A stretch of 64,000 nucleotides of DNA from Acetobacteraceae bacterium (GCA_009693865.1 SHWL01000003.1:20657-84656), one strand, 5' to 3'; numbered from the stretch's first letter, positions 20,457 to 29,925 are shown. Notes: generated by a model not told the origin, from the letters alone. Program-made: numbers and translations.

Positions 20457-21224
20457 TCAGCGACCCTGGAAATTCGGCTTGCGCTTTTCGAAGAAGGCCG
20501 CCCTCGCCTCGGCCGCGTCCTCGGATTTCGACAAAGCGACCGTCAGGTTCTGCTCGAACCGGTAACCATCGCGCGGTGGCATGTGCATCGTCGTGTTCAT
20601 CGATTGTTTGGCGTAGCGCATGGCCAGCGGGCTTTTCGAGGCGATTTCGGTCGCGATCCTCATCGCTTCCGGCATCAACTGTTCCAGCGGCACGCTGCAT
20701 TCGATGGCGCCGGTGCGGTACATCTCGTCGGCCGGCACGCGCCAGCCGGTATAGAACATGCGCCGGGCGCGTGACCGGCCGAACAATTGTTGCAACATCG
20801 CCGCGCCGCCCATCAGGCCGATGTCGATTTCTGGCATACCGAACACGGCGTTGTCGGAGGCCAGGATGATGTCGCAACTCGCGGCCAGGGCGAAACCAGC
20901 TCCCAGCGCGGGCCCGTTGACGGCGGCGATCACGGGCTTGGCGCACTCGGCGATCGAATTGAACATTTCGCGGACCAGGCGGTTGAACGCCCAGTACTCG
21001 CCGTCATTCTCCCCGGTCGGGCGGCTTTTCATATCGGCGCCCGCCGAGAACATTTTTCCAAATCCGGTCAGGATCGCGACCCGCACATCGGCCCGGTCGG
21101 TGAAACCGTCGAACGCCGCGATCAATTCGTGCCGCAGTTGATCGCTTTGGGCGTTCACCGGAGGGCGGTCCATCACGACGGTGGCGATGTAATCCCGCAC
21201 GGTGACCTTGACGACCGGGTCCAT
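20457..21224 (-). CDS. Enoyl-CoA hydratase/isomerase family protein
   Basis: 'VAILTGFGKMFSAGADMK', 'KPVIAAVNGPALGAGFALAASCDIILAS'. Confidence 0.93.
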   Translation of the reverse strand: MDPVVKVTVRDYIATVVMDRPPVNAQSDQLRHELIAAFDGFTDRADVRVAILTGFGKMFSAGADMKSRPTGENDGEYWAFNRLVREMFNSIAECAKPVIAAVNGPALGAGFALAASCDIILASDNAVFGMPEIDIGLMGGAAMLQQLFGRSRARRMFYTGWRVPADEMYRTGAIECSVPLEQLMPEAMRIATEIASKSPLAMRYAKQSMNTTMHMPPRDGYRFEQNLTVALSKSEDAAEARAAFFEKRKPNFQGR

Positions 21225-21315
21225 CCTGCAATCCTTCCACTGGCTTGATCGCTTTATTTCCCGGGCGGCTCTGCCATAGGTTCACCCACCGGTCCAGCAT
21301 GCGTGAGGAAGCCTC

Positions 21316-22158
21316 GTGCGCCCGACGTCAATCGCTTTTTTGGTCTTTTGCCTTTTGATCGGCCCAGCGCGCGGGCAGGTAGCGCAGGAACTGGGCCCGC
21401 CGGAAACGGCGTTCGCCGGCGGACCGATCCGGCTGTCCAAGGGCGCCACGGCAATGTTACGGGCCCATTATCAGGGCGACAAAGTGCCGCTGATCCCGCA
21501 ACCCTTCCGAGGCAAGTTGGACACGGCGCTGGTGGCGCGTGACTGGCCGCGCGTGGAGGCCACGAAAAAAGATCTGATGGGCGCATACGGGCCCGTGGCG
21601 GTACTGGCCTGGGAGCAAACCCGCTTCGTCGCGACCGGCGGGATCGGTGTCGCCGAGATGCACGCTCTGGACCTCGCGGCGGCCGGTTCCACTGGGCTTT
21701 CGGAATCGGCCTCAATGATGTGGTTATATGCGGTCGCGGTGACGATGACCGACGGGCATAAGTGTGCCGATACGGCCATCAAGGACGCGCATCTGGACAA
21801 GCTCCGCGGACCGGCGTTCGAACCGGTGCTGAAACTGTTTCGCGCTCTCACTGAAGACCGCGTCGCGGCAATGCGCGATCTCGCGATCCGCTTGGAGAGC
21901 GTGCTTGCGCCGGACCGGACCGATGACACCATGTGCCGCGCGGGGTCCATGAAACCCGATCTCAAACCGGATGCGATTTGGCGTCCGGCGGCGGCGGCCA
22001 CGCGGGCGATGCTGCCGAAACATTTGATCGCGCTCAGCGGATTGATGCGGCCGAAAGCGGTGGCGAAAATCGAACCGGCGAAGCCCACCGCCGCGAAGCC
22101 GGCGGTGCCGAAAGTCGAGCCCGTCAAACCGCCTCAGGCTCCGGCCGCGGCGCCGTGA
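21316..22158 (+). CDS. Hypothetical secreted protein with Pro/Lys/Ala-rich C-terminus
   Basis: Signal-like N-terminus; C-terminal 'KIEPAKPTAAKPAVPKVEPVKPPQAP'. Confidence 0.6.
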   Translation: MRPTSIAFLVFCLLIGPARGQVAQELGPPETAFAGGPIRLSKGATAMLRAHYQGDKVPLIPQPFRGKLDTALVARDWPRVEATKKDLMGAYGPVAVLAWEQTRFVATGGIGVAEMHALDLAAAGSTGLSESASMMWLYAVAVTMTDGHKCADTAIKDAHLDKLRGPAFEPVLKLFRALTEDRVAAMRDLAIRLESVLAPDRTDDTMCRAGSMKPDLKPDAIWRPAAAATRAMLPKHLIALSGLMRPKAVAKIEPAKPTAAKPAVPKVEPVKPPQAPAAAP

Positions 22159-22184
22159 AACCCAGGGAATCCCCAGACGTGTCA

Positions 22185-23816
22185 ATGTACGAAGCAGACC
22201 TTGGCCAGACCCCGGCCAACCATGTGCCGCTTTCTCCGGTCTCGTTCCTGACCCGGGCCGCCCGGGTCTGGCCAAACCGCGTCGCCATCATTCATGGCGC
22301 GCGCCGTCACACCTACGCCGGGTTCCTGGAACGGACGCGGCGTCTTGCCTCCGCGCTGGCCCAGTACGGCATCGGGAAAGGCGACACAGTCGCGATCCTT
22401 GCCCCAAATATTCCCGAGATGCTGGAAGCCCATAACGCGGTCCCCGCTCTGGGCGCCGTGCTGTGCCCCATCAATACCCGCCTCGATCCCCCCGCCATCG
22501 CCTTCATCCTGGACCACGCCGCCGCCAAAGTCGTGCTGATCGACCGCGAACTGGCGCCCGCGATGGCGGCTGCGCTGCGACAGACGGAGGCGAAGCCGCT
22601 GGTCGTGGATATCGACGACCCGCTCGCCAGAGACGGCGAACGAATTGGATCGATCGAATATGAAGCATTTCTGGCAAGCGGCGATCCCACCTTCCCTCTG
22701 AATTTACCGGACGATGAATGGCAGGCGATTTCGCTGAACTATACCTCCGGCACGACCGGCAACCCAAAAGGGGTCGTTTTGCATCACCGCGGTGCCTATC
22801 TGAACGCCACCGCCAATGCGCTGACTTTCCAGTTGTCACCTTCAAGCATCTACCTATGGACCCTTCCCATGTTCCACTGCGACGGCTGGACCCATACCTG
22901 GGCCGTTACTCTCGCGGGAGGAACGCATGTCTGCTTACGGCGAGTGGATCCAGCGGAAATCTTTCCAACGATCTCTGAACATAAAGTAACACATATGTGC
23001 GGCGCGCCAGTGGTGCTTTCGATGCTCATCCACGCGCCCGCCTCGGTTCGGCGTCGCTTCGATCGGCCAGTCCAGATCGCGACCGGTGGCGCCGCGCCGC
23101 CCTCGACCGTGATCGCGCGCATGGAGGAGATGGGGTTCGCAGTCACGCATCTGTACGGACTGACCGAGAGCTTCGGACCCGCGACCGTCTGCATGTGGCA
23201 ACCCACGCTGGACACGATGGCGATGGAGGAAAAATCCGCCTTCATGGCGCGCCAGGGCGTGAACACGCCGATGCTTGAGGACGCGATGGTGCTGAACGCG
23301 GCGACAATGCTGCCCGTCCCGCCGGACGGCGCGACCATGGGTGAGCTGATGTTGCGCGGCAACACGGTGATGATGGGCTACCTGAAAAACCCCACGGCCA
23401 CGGCGGAGGCGTTCGCCGGTGGCTGGTTCCACACCGGCGACCTGGCCGTGATGCATCCGGATGGCTACGTCGAGGTAAAGGATCGCGCCAAAGACATCAT
23501 CATTTCCGGTGGGGAGAACATTTCCTCGCTGGAAGTGGAGGAGGCGCTTTACAAACACCCCGCTGTCATGGAGGCGGCTGTCGTGGCCCAACCCGATGAG
23601 AAATGGGGCGAGACGCCGCACGCCTTCGTGACATTGAAGCCGGACGCGGAGCCAGTCACGGCGGAAGCGATCGTCGCCTGGTGCCGCGCGCACATGGCCG
23701 GGTTCAAGATCCCCCGTCATGTGACGTTCGGGGTACTACCGAAGACGTCGACCGGAAAGATCCAGAAGTTTGAGTTACGGGAGAGATTATCCGTATCACC
23801 TCGGAGGACACCATGA
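22185..23816 (+). CDS. Acyl-CoA synthetase (AMP-binding)
   Basis: 'NYTSGTTGNPKGVVLHHRG', 'GGWFHTGDLAVMHPDGYVEVKDRAKDIIISGGENI', 'TSTGKIQKF'; start chosen at MYEADLG. Confidence 0.92.
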   Translation: MYEADLGQTPANHVPLSPVSFLTRAARVWPNRVAIIHGARRHTYAGFLERTRRLASALAQYGIGKGDTVAILAPNIPEMLEAHNAVPALGAVLCPINTRLDPPAIAFILDHAAAKVVLIDRELAPAMAAALRQTEAKPLVVDIDDPLARDGERIGSIEYEAFLASGDPTFPLNLPDDEWQAISLNYTSGTTGNPKGVVLHHRGAYLNATANALTFQLSPSSIYLWTLPMFHCDGWTHTWAVTLAGGTHVCLRRVDPAEIFPTISEHKVTHMCGAPVVLSMLIHAPASVRRRFDRPVQIATGGAAPPSTVIARMEEMGFAVTHLYGLTESFGPATVCMWQPTLDTMAMEEKSAFMARQGVNTPMLEDAMVLNAATMLPVPPDGATMGELMLRGNTVMMGYLKNPTATAEAFAGGWFHTGDLAVMHPDGYVEVKDRAKDIIISGGENISSLEVEEALYKHPAVMEAAVVAQPDEKWGETPHAFVTLKPDAEPVTAEAIVAWCRAHMAGFKIPRHVTFGVLPKTSTGKIQKFELRERLSVSPRRTP

Positions 23817-24415
23817 CCCTTTACCATGACGGCAATCGTCAGCTTCAGGATGCGTTCGGCAGCCGCCGCCTCGCCGATCGGCTGGAGGAAAAACTGAACC
23901 GCGCCGCCTTCACCGATGACGACAAGGCGTTCATCGAAGGCATGCCATACTTTTTTCTCGCCACCGCCGACGCGCAAGGCCAGCCCGATTGCTCCTTCAA
24001 AGGCGGCCCGCCCGGTTTCGTCCGGATCACGGCGCCCGGCGAGTTGGCGTTCCCCGACTACGACGGTAACGGCATGTTCAAAAGTCTTGGCAATATCAAG
24101 GTCAACCCGGCGGTTGGCCTGCTGTTCATCGCCATGCATGGCAGCCCTCGCCGGTTGCGCGTGAACGGCACCGCCACGATCGGTGCCGATGACCCGCTGC
24201 TTGCCCGCACGCTTGGCGCGCAACTGATCGTCCGCGTGCAAGCTCGCGCGATCTTCCCGAACTGTCCGCGCTACATCCCGGAACTCGCGCTGACCGCCCC
24301 ATCCATCTACGCGCCGGTGGCGGGCGAGGATCCACCGGAGCCGAAATGGAAGGGCTTCGGCGATTTCGCCGAGGTGGTTCCGCCGCGGCGGCCGGTCTGG
24401 AAGGGCGAGGCATAA
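23813..24415 (+). CDS. Pyridoxamine 5'-phosphate oxidase-family (FMN-binding) protein
   Basis: 'MPYFFLATADAQGQPDCSFKGGPPGFVR', 'NPAVGLLFI'. Confidence 0.85.
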   Translation: MTLYHDGNRQLQDAFGSRRLADRLEEKLNRAAFTDDDKAFIEGMPYFFLATADAQGQPDCSFKGGPPGFVRITAPGELAFPDYDGNGMFKSLGNIKVNPAVGLLFIAMHGSPRRLRVNGTATIGADDPLLARTLGAQLIVRVQARAIFPNCPRYIPELALTAPSIYAPVAGEDPPEPKWKGFGDFAEVVPPRRPVWKGEA

Positions 24416-24492
24416 CCCGGACACCGGATTGTCACCTTGGACCCGTTATTGGGGCTGTCGCACGATCCCTCAATTGAGGCAAAAGCGTCGCC

Positions 24493-25917
24493 ATGAGCAA
24501 ACCAGCGATCGTCCCCGTCATCCTCTCCGGCGGCTCCGGCACAAGGTTGTGGCCGGTATCCCGCGAAAGCTTCCCCAAGCAGCTTTGGCCGCTGATGTCG
24601 GAGCGGTCCCTGATGCAGGACACCGTGTTGCGCGCGATCGGGCCGGAGTTTGCCCCACCGGTGGTGGTCTGCAACGAGGAGCATCGTTTCCTGATCGCCG
24701 AGCAACTTCGCGAGGTCGGGATCGCCAACGCGCGGATCGTGCTGGAGCCGGTGGGCCGTAACAGCGCCCCCGCGATCGCCGCCGCCGCCGTTCTGGTGGC
24801 CGAGGACGACCCGGACACCGTGCTGTGGATGATGGCGGCGGATGCCTCGATCGCCGATACCGCCGCATTGCACGTGGCACTTAAAGCCGCCGCGGTGGCG
24901 GCTCGCGCGGGTAAGATCGTCACATTCGGGATGCAGCCGACGGCTCCCGAAACCGGCTACGGCTACATCGAAATCGGCGCCCCGCTGGACGACGCGCCGG
25001 GCGTGCACGCTGTCGCGCGTTTCGTCGAAAAGCCCAACGCCGAGGATGCCGCGCGCCTGTCCACCGACGGACGGCATCTGTGGAACTCCGGCATGTTCGT
25101 CTTCACCGCTCGCGCTTTGCTACGGGAGATCGAAATCCACTCGCCGGAAATCCTGGCGCCGGTTCGCACCGCGGTTGCCGGCCGGCGCACCGATCTGGAC
25201 TTCATCCGGCTCGACGTCGAGGCGTTCACGGCCTGCCCGTCGATCAGCCTCGACTACGCGGTGGCGGAAAAAACCCGGGAGGCGGCGGTGGTCCCCGCCG
25301 ATATCGGCTGGTCGGATGTCGGCAGTTGGAGCGCGTTATGGGAACTCGGCGTGAAGGACGATGCCGGGAATGTCGCGATTGGCGACGTGGTGCTGGAATC
25401 GTCGCGGGATTGTTACGTCCGGAGCGACGGGATGCTGACCGCGGTCGTCGGGCTCAAGGATGTCGTGGTTGTCGTCACCGACGACGTGGCGCTGGCGATG
25501 CACCGCGACAACGCGCAGGACGTGAAGAAGGTCGTCGATCGCCTGAAAGCGGCCGGCCGCAACCAGGCCGTGGCGCATAACCGCACTTACCGCCCCTGGG
25601 GATTTTACGAGAGCCTCGCGGTGGGCGAGCGCTTCCAGGTCAAACGCATCGTCGTCACGCCCGGCGGAAAATTATCATTGCAAAGCCATTTCCATCGCGC
25701 CGAGCACTGGGTCGTGGTCAACGGCACCGCCAAGGTCACCCGCGACGCCGAAACATTGGTGCTGAGCGAGAACCAAAGCGTCTACCTCCCCCTTGGCTGC
25801 AATCATCGGTTGGAGAACCCGGGACGGATTCCGTTGACATTGATCGAGGTCCAGTCCGGCGCCTACCTGGGCGAGGACGATATCGTGCGGATCGAGGATA
25901 CGTACGGGCGGACCTGA
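24493..25917 (+). CDS. manC: Mannose-1-phosphate guanylyltransferase/mannose-6-phosphate isomerase
   Basis: 'VILSGGSGTRLWPVSRESFPKQLWPL', 'FVEKPNAEDA', 'SLQSHFHRAEHWVVVNGTAKVT'. Confidence 0.95.
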   Translation: MSKPAIVPVILSGGSGTRLWPVSRESFPKQLWPLMSERSLMQDTVLRAIGPEFAPPVVVCNEEHRFLIAEQLREVGIANARIVLEPVGRNSAPAIAAAAVLVAEDDPDTVLWMMAADASIADTAALHVALKAAAVAARAGKIVTFGMQPTAPETGYGYIEIGAPLDDAPGVHAVARFVEKPNAEDAARLSTDGRHLWNSGMFVFTARALLREIEIHSPEILAPVRTAVAGRRTDLDFIRLDVEAFTACPSISLDYAVAEKTREAAVVPADIGWSDVGSWSALWELGVKDDAGNVAIGDVVLESSRDCYVRSDGMLTAVVGLKDVVVVVTDDVALAMHRDNAQDVKKVVDRLKAAGRNQAVAHNRTYRPWGFYESLAVGERFQVKRIVVTPGGKLSLQSHFHRAEHWVVVNGTAKVTRDAETLVLSENQSVYLPLGCNHRLENPGRIPLTLIEVQSGAYLGEDDIVRIEDTYGRT

Positions 25918-25938
25918 CCCTTTTGGTTGGAGATAAAT

Positions 25939-26190
25939 ATGAGTGGTTTGACAATCACCATCGCCGAGCAGGAATGCGCGATCATCGTCGCCCAGGATGG
26001 GGATGGGTTGATTGTAAGGATTGAGTCGTCGGAGGAACCGGAGGCGGAGGATGGCGCGGAAGAGGCGGAACTCCCGATCGCGAAATTGTTGGGGCTCGCC
26101 ATCGCGACGCGGCTGACCGAGGACCCGGATTTCATGGAGGAGATGCTGGATTGGTTCGACGATTACACCGAGGATCATCCGGAGGGGTGA
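25939..26190 (+). CDS. Small acidic hypothetical protein
   Basis: ORF with RBS-like ttggagat upstream; acidic composition, no recognised domain. Confidence 0.5.
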   Translation: MSGLTITIAEQECAIIVAQDGDGLIVRIESSEEPEAEDGAEEAELPIAKLLGLAIATRLTEDPDFMEEMLDWFDDYTEDHPEG

Positions 26191-26227
26191 GGCATCGCGC
26201 CGGGTGCCGCGGGACGGTTTGCCAGAA

Positions 26228-26243
26228 TAGCACTATCGTGCTA
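26228..26243. promoter_or_regulatory. Candidate RHH operator TAGCAC-tatc-GTGCTA
   Basis: Perfect 6-bp inverted repeat 22 bp upstream of an RHH antitoxin ORF. Confidence 0.5.
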
Positions 26244-26265
26244 CACATGTGACCCCATCCGAGGG

Positions 26266-26559
26266 TTGCACCCGGTGCCGACAACGACAATCCGTATCGA
26301 TGATGACATGAAAGCCCGGGTTTCCGCCGCGGCGGAGCGCGCCGGGAAGACGGCGCATGCCTTTATCCTCGACGCGATCGCCGAGACGGTGGAACAAGAC
26401 GAACTGAACGCCGCCTTCCATCGCACCGCCGGCGAGCGTTGGGCGAATATCCTGGCGACCGGGAAGACCGTGGCATGGGACGACGCGAAACTCTGGTTGA
26501 CGGCGAGGTCGCGCGGGGAGCGTCCACGTAAGCCGGTCGCGCGCAAACCCGGGGTCTGA
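26266..26559 (+). CDS. RHH/CopG-type antitoxin
   Basis: 'TTTIRIDDDMKARVSAAAERAGKTAHAFILDAIAE'. Confidence 0.8.
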   Translation: MHPVPTTTIRIDDDMKARVSAAAERAGKTAHAFILDAIAETVEQDELNAAFHRTAGERWANILATGKTVAWDDAKLWLTARSRGERPRKPVARKPGV

Positions 26560-26567
26560 CCGGGCGG

Positions 26568-26867
26568 GTGGCCCGTGTCGAACTCGCGCCTGGGGTTCTG
26601 GGCGACTTCGATCGCTTTTTCGACCACATGGTCCGCTTCGATGTCCAGGACGCGGCGGCAAGAATCGATGACATCGCGCAGGCGATCCAAATCCTGGTTC
26701 ACAGCCCCCTCATAGGCCGGCCGGTCAGGGGCGGAAAACGCGAGTTGGTGATCGGGCGAGGTTTACGCGGTTACGTCGCGCTTTATCGTTTCGTGGTCGC
26801 GATCGATACGGTTTTCGTTTTGGCGATACGCGCCCAGTGGGAAGCAAGCTTCAGGCGCGGGGACTGA
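26568..26867 (+). CDS. ParE/RelE-superfamily toxin
   Basis: 'ARVELAPGVLGDFDRFFDHM....IQILVHSPLIGRPVRGGKRELVIGRGLRGYVALYRF'; immediately downstream of RHH antitoxin. Confidence 0.82.
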   Translation: MARVELAPGVLGDFDRFFDHMVRFDVQDAAARIDDIAQAIQILVHSPLIGRPVRGGKRELVIGRGLRGYVALYRFVVAIDTVFVLAIRAQWEASFRRGD

Positions 26868-26991
26868 CTACCGGTGAGCGAGGGTGCCCGGCCGTTCCCG
26901 AGGATGGGCGGTCGGCCGGGATCACCAATGCCTGTCGCGCTCTCGGCCGCGTTCGTGCTATAGGTGCTGAAACTTAACGTGGGAGGAAGCC

Positions 26992-27471
26992 ATGATCCAT
27001 CATCTGTCGATTGCCGCGCGCGACCCGAAGCACGCCGCGGGGGTGCTCGCCGAACTCATGGGCGGAACCGCGGTGCCGTTCCCGCCCAACCCGGGAAGTT
27101 TCTTCGCGCTACAGCTCGACGAGCACGGGTCTGGGGTGGAGGTCTATCCGGCGGGGACGGAGCTACAGCCCGGTGGCGCCACGGGCGGCACCTTCGTCAG
27201 GAAGGACGCGCGCGGCTTTGGGTCGACGCATTTCGCGCTCAGCGTCGCGACTGACGCCGATACTGTTCAGGCAATCGCTCAGCGCGCGGGGTGGCAGTGC
27301 TTCGACTGCAACCGCGGTCCGTTCCACGTGATCGAGGTCTGGGTCGAAAACGAAACAATGGTCGAGATCCTGCCGCCAGAGTATGCGCGGGAATATCTCG
27401 ACTTTGCCCACCCCGGTAAGGTTCAGGCGGCGCTGGCGGCGGCAGGCACCGCGTCTGCCCGCCATCAGTGA
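26992..27471 (+). CDS. VOC/glyoxalase-like family protein
   Basis: 'MIHHLSIAARDPKHAAGVLAELMGG...HFALSVATDAD'. Confidence 0.8.
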   Translation: MIHHLSIAARDPKHAAGVLAELMGGTAVPFPPNPGSFFALQLDEHGSGVEVYPAGTELQPGGATGGTFVRKDARGFGSTHFALSVATDADTVQAIAQRAGWQCFDCNRGPFHVIEVWVENETMVEILPPEYAREYLDFAHPGKVQAALAAAGTASARHQ

Positions 27472-27586
27472 GGGTTGCGGGCGCCGGGGCCGAATGGCCG
27501 GGGATTGCGGAGCGAAAAAATGGTCGACCGGCTTCTGATCGGTGAAGTCGATCAGTCGGCGTGAGCAATGAGACCGCGAGACAACA

Positions 27587-28219
27587 TCACGCGCGCGGCG
27601 GGTTCACGGGAATTGGCGCGCTGGTGTCAAATACCGCGCGATGAAGTGCCATCAACCGCATGATGGTCGGACTGCTTGCGTCGAACCGCTCATACCCAGA
27701 CGGCGTCAGGTCGGCGGCCGCGACACGGTCGAAAAGCGCGTAGCATATCTCGCCATTATTGTAGCGAGATCGGTAAGCAAGGCCATGTACACCGGGAAGG
27801 CCCGCATGGATGCTGAGGGCAAGCGACCTTGAGAAAGTGTGGTCGTCCGCGCCAAGTTCGCCCGCATCCACGCCGAATGCCTGAAGGCCTTCATCATAGA
27901 CCTTCGCCAGGTTCAACGGGCGTTCCAATCTCAGATTCGAATGGGCACGCTCATTGACGAACTCCGGCCGCAGTATGCGCCCCCTGGGTCTGCGTAGCAC
28001 AGTCTCAACGAATGCTCCTTCGAGCCGTTCCGAGGCATAAAGAACTCGGTATTCACCGTTGGGCGCATCGAACCTGTTCCCCGGTTTCGAACCCGGGGAC
28101 GGTCCAAAGAAGATTGCGTCACGGGTTATGCGATGAACGCGGACGATCAGCCCCCCCAACGGCAGCGTTACCGTTGGCGGCGCGCCAGGCGCCCCCGCCG
28201 TCGCCGCGGTAACTGCCAA
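27587..28219 (-). CDS. RES-domain toxin
   Basis: 'GNRFDAPNGEYRVLYASERLEGAFVETVLR', 'HGLAYRSRYN..ICYALFDR'. Confidence 0.85.
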   Translation of the reverse strand: MAVTAATAGAPGAPPTVTLPLGGLIVRVHRITRDAIFFGPSPGSKPGNRFDAPNGEYRVLYASERLEGAFVETVLRRPRGRILRPEFVNERAHSNLRLERPLNLAKVYDEGLQAFGVDAGELGADDHTFSRSLALSIHAGLPGVHGLAYRSRYNNGEICYALFDRVAAADLTPSGYERFDASSPTIMRLMALHRAVFDTSAPIPVNPPRA

Positions 28220-28222
28220 ACT

Positions 28223-29575
28223 TCAGTCCTCGTCGATGCCGAGATAAACCTTGGCGGCATGACTGACGTCCTCGGTCCTGCCTGTTATCAGCGCATGGAG
28301 CGGGACATCGGTGAGGTTAGAGTCGGGTTCGACCAGGAATTGCAGCGCGGACCACCCCCCTGCCACCCTGAAGTGCTTCAGCACCTGGGCGATGCCCGGA
28401 AGCACCTCCACCCGCCGGGAGCCGCTGATGAACTGCGCCCGAGGCAAGACCAGTTCGGTTCCGTTCATTATGCCAAGAACGGTCCGAGCCTTGACCCGCT
28501 TATGGACCGCCTGCCGCGATATCCCCAGAAGCTCCGCCACTTGCGTCAGCGACAGACCACCGCCAGCCTTTTCCAGCAGCGCGGACCTCAGCTCAGCGAA
28601 CCTCTGTTCTTCTGACGGCGGAGTTGACCCGCGGGTTTCCACCTTCGCGTTAAGGCGCGCCGCATACGCCGCCCTGAATCCAGCACGCCGCCTTCCATCC
28701 GAGGGCTGAACCGCCTCGCCGCCTTCAACCGCGGGAATCAGCTGCGCGGAATGCTCAAGCTGCAGGGTGATGGCATCAAGTTGCCTGGCCATTTCGGCGA
28801 AGGCTCTGGGTCTGTCGTACTGACAAATACGAATGAGTTCGCGGCTTGAGGGGGTGAGCTCGGTCAAAATCATAAATGCCTCGACCGCCAGCCGTTCGGA
28901 ATGAGCCGTGGGTTCCCATTGATGAACGAGTGCGTTCCGTACGTCGCGGGCTCGGCCAATACTTTGGCGCACCACTTCGAAATACCAGGGTAGTGACACC
29001 CGCGGTTCATGAGACGTCCGCCGCTCCGTCCGCGGTGTGAAATCTTTTACCGCACTCTCGACGAAGGCCGCGCTGAGCAGCACGGCGGCGTGTTCGACCC
29101 GGGTATTGAATTCCGCGATCTGGCGCAGCGCCGGACTGGCACCGCCAGTCACTTCGAGATCCTCGGCCGATTTCGGGGCCGGGCGATCGGCGGTCAGAAA
29201 ATCCGCCGCCTCACGAAGAGTTCCCTTGACCGAAGACCCGGGAATCGGCGCATGGTCCAACCACAGGCGCGTTCGCTCCCGGTCCGCGGAGACCGTAACC
29301 TGATACGTTCCAGGTTCCGAGAACAGCCAGGCGCCGCCAAGAGGGGGGCCCGTCAATCGCGGAGTCGTCTCGCGAATACTGAACCGCACACCGGTCTCAT
29401 GACCGGCGTAGACAATCGTTGCTCCGCGAGAGTCGATTCCGGGCGAGCGCTGAGCAGTACCAATCGCGATCAAGCGCTCGAGATGTTCCTTCAGGGTGAT
29501 GCCTGCCGCATCCGCTTGCTCCTCGGCAAGCGCTACGGCAGAAGGATCCAGTTGCTTCAGATGTTCAGAAACCAT
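28223..29575 (-). CDS. Large RES-associated regulator/antitoxin: HEPN-like region plus C-terminal HTH and Xre/MbcA-like domain
   Basis: C-terminal 'SLTQVAELLGISRQAVHKRV' and 'GGWSALQFLVEPDSNLTDVPLHALITGRTEDVSHAA'; central 'RDVRNALVHQW'; start chosen at MVSEHLKQ (track ORF starts 29671). Confidence 0.75.
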   Translation of the reverse strand: MVSEHLKQLDPSAVALAEEQADAAGITLKEHLERLIAIGTAQRSPGIDSRGATIVYAGHETGVRFSIRETTPRLTGPPLGGAWLFSEPGTYQVTVSADRERTRLWLDHAPIPGSSVKGTLREAADFLTADRPAPKSAEDLEVTGGASPALRQIAEFNTRVEHAAVLLSAAFVESAVKDFTPRTERRTSHEPRVSLPWYFEVVRQSIGRARDVRNALVHQWEPTAHSERLAVEAFMILTELTPSSRELIRICQYDRPRAFAEMARQLDAITLQLEHSAQLIPAVEGGEAVQPSDGRRRAGFRAAYAARLNAKVETRGSTPPSEEQRFAELRSALLEKAGGGLSLTQVAELLGISRQAVHKRVKARTVLGIMNGTELVLPRAQFISGSRRVEVLPGIAQVLKHFRVAGGWSALQFLVEPDSNLTDVPLHALITGRTEDVSHAAKVYLGIDED

Positions 29576-29830
29576 GGGTTCCGTCAGGTCTTTTGCATAG
29601 GCAGAGTTGATAGTCAGCGGTTGATAGAGTGTTACCTGAGCCACTATCAACCAGAATTGCCTAAGGCGCAAGCAGGGAGTGCCATTCGGCGGTCCTACCG
29701 CGTTCGGCGAAAGTGTCCGGCGATCACTTCAAGCCCTCGGCGTGCTGAGGGCTTGATCCATGACCCGGCGGCTCGCCGATACAGGAGATCGGACACTACC
29801 ATCGGTGCCAAAACTCAATTCGTGAGGAAG

Positions 29831-29865
29831 CCATGATCCATCATCTCTCGATTGCCGCGCGCGAC
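29831..29865 (+). pseudogene. Truncated duplicate of the VOC gene 5' end
   Basis: ccatgatccatcatctctcgattgccgcgcgcgac, one mismatch to 26990-27024 ccatgatccatcatctgtcgattgccgcgcgcgac. Confidence 0.8.
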
Positions 29866-29925
29866 CGGCTCGTCCGCATAAGCATCAGGATAACGGAGGA
29901 CCGGAGACGGATATTCTCTTTTCAT

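Noticed and set aside
21933-22184. N-terminal extension of the acyl-CoA synthetase ORF
   Set aside because: Overlaps the end of the secreted-protein gene in another frame and carries no homology; start reassigned to MYEADLG at 22185
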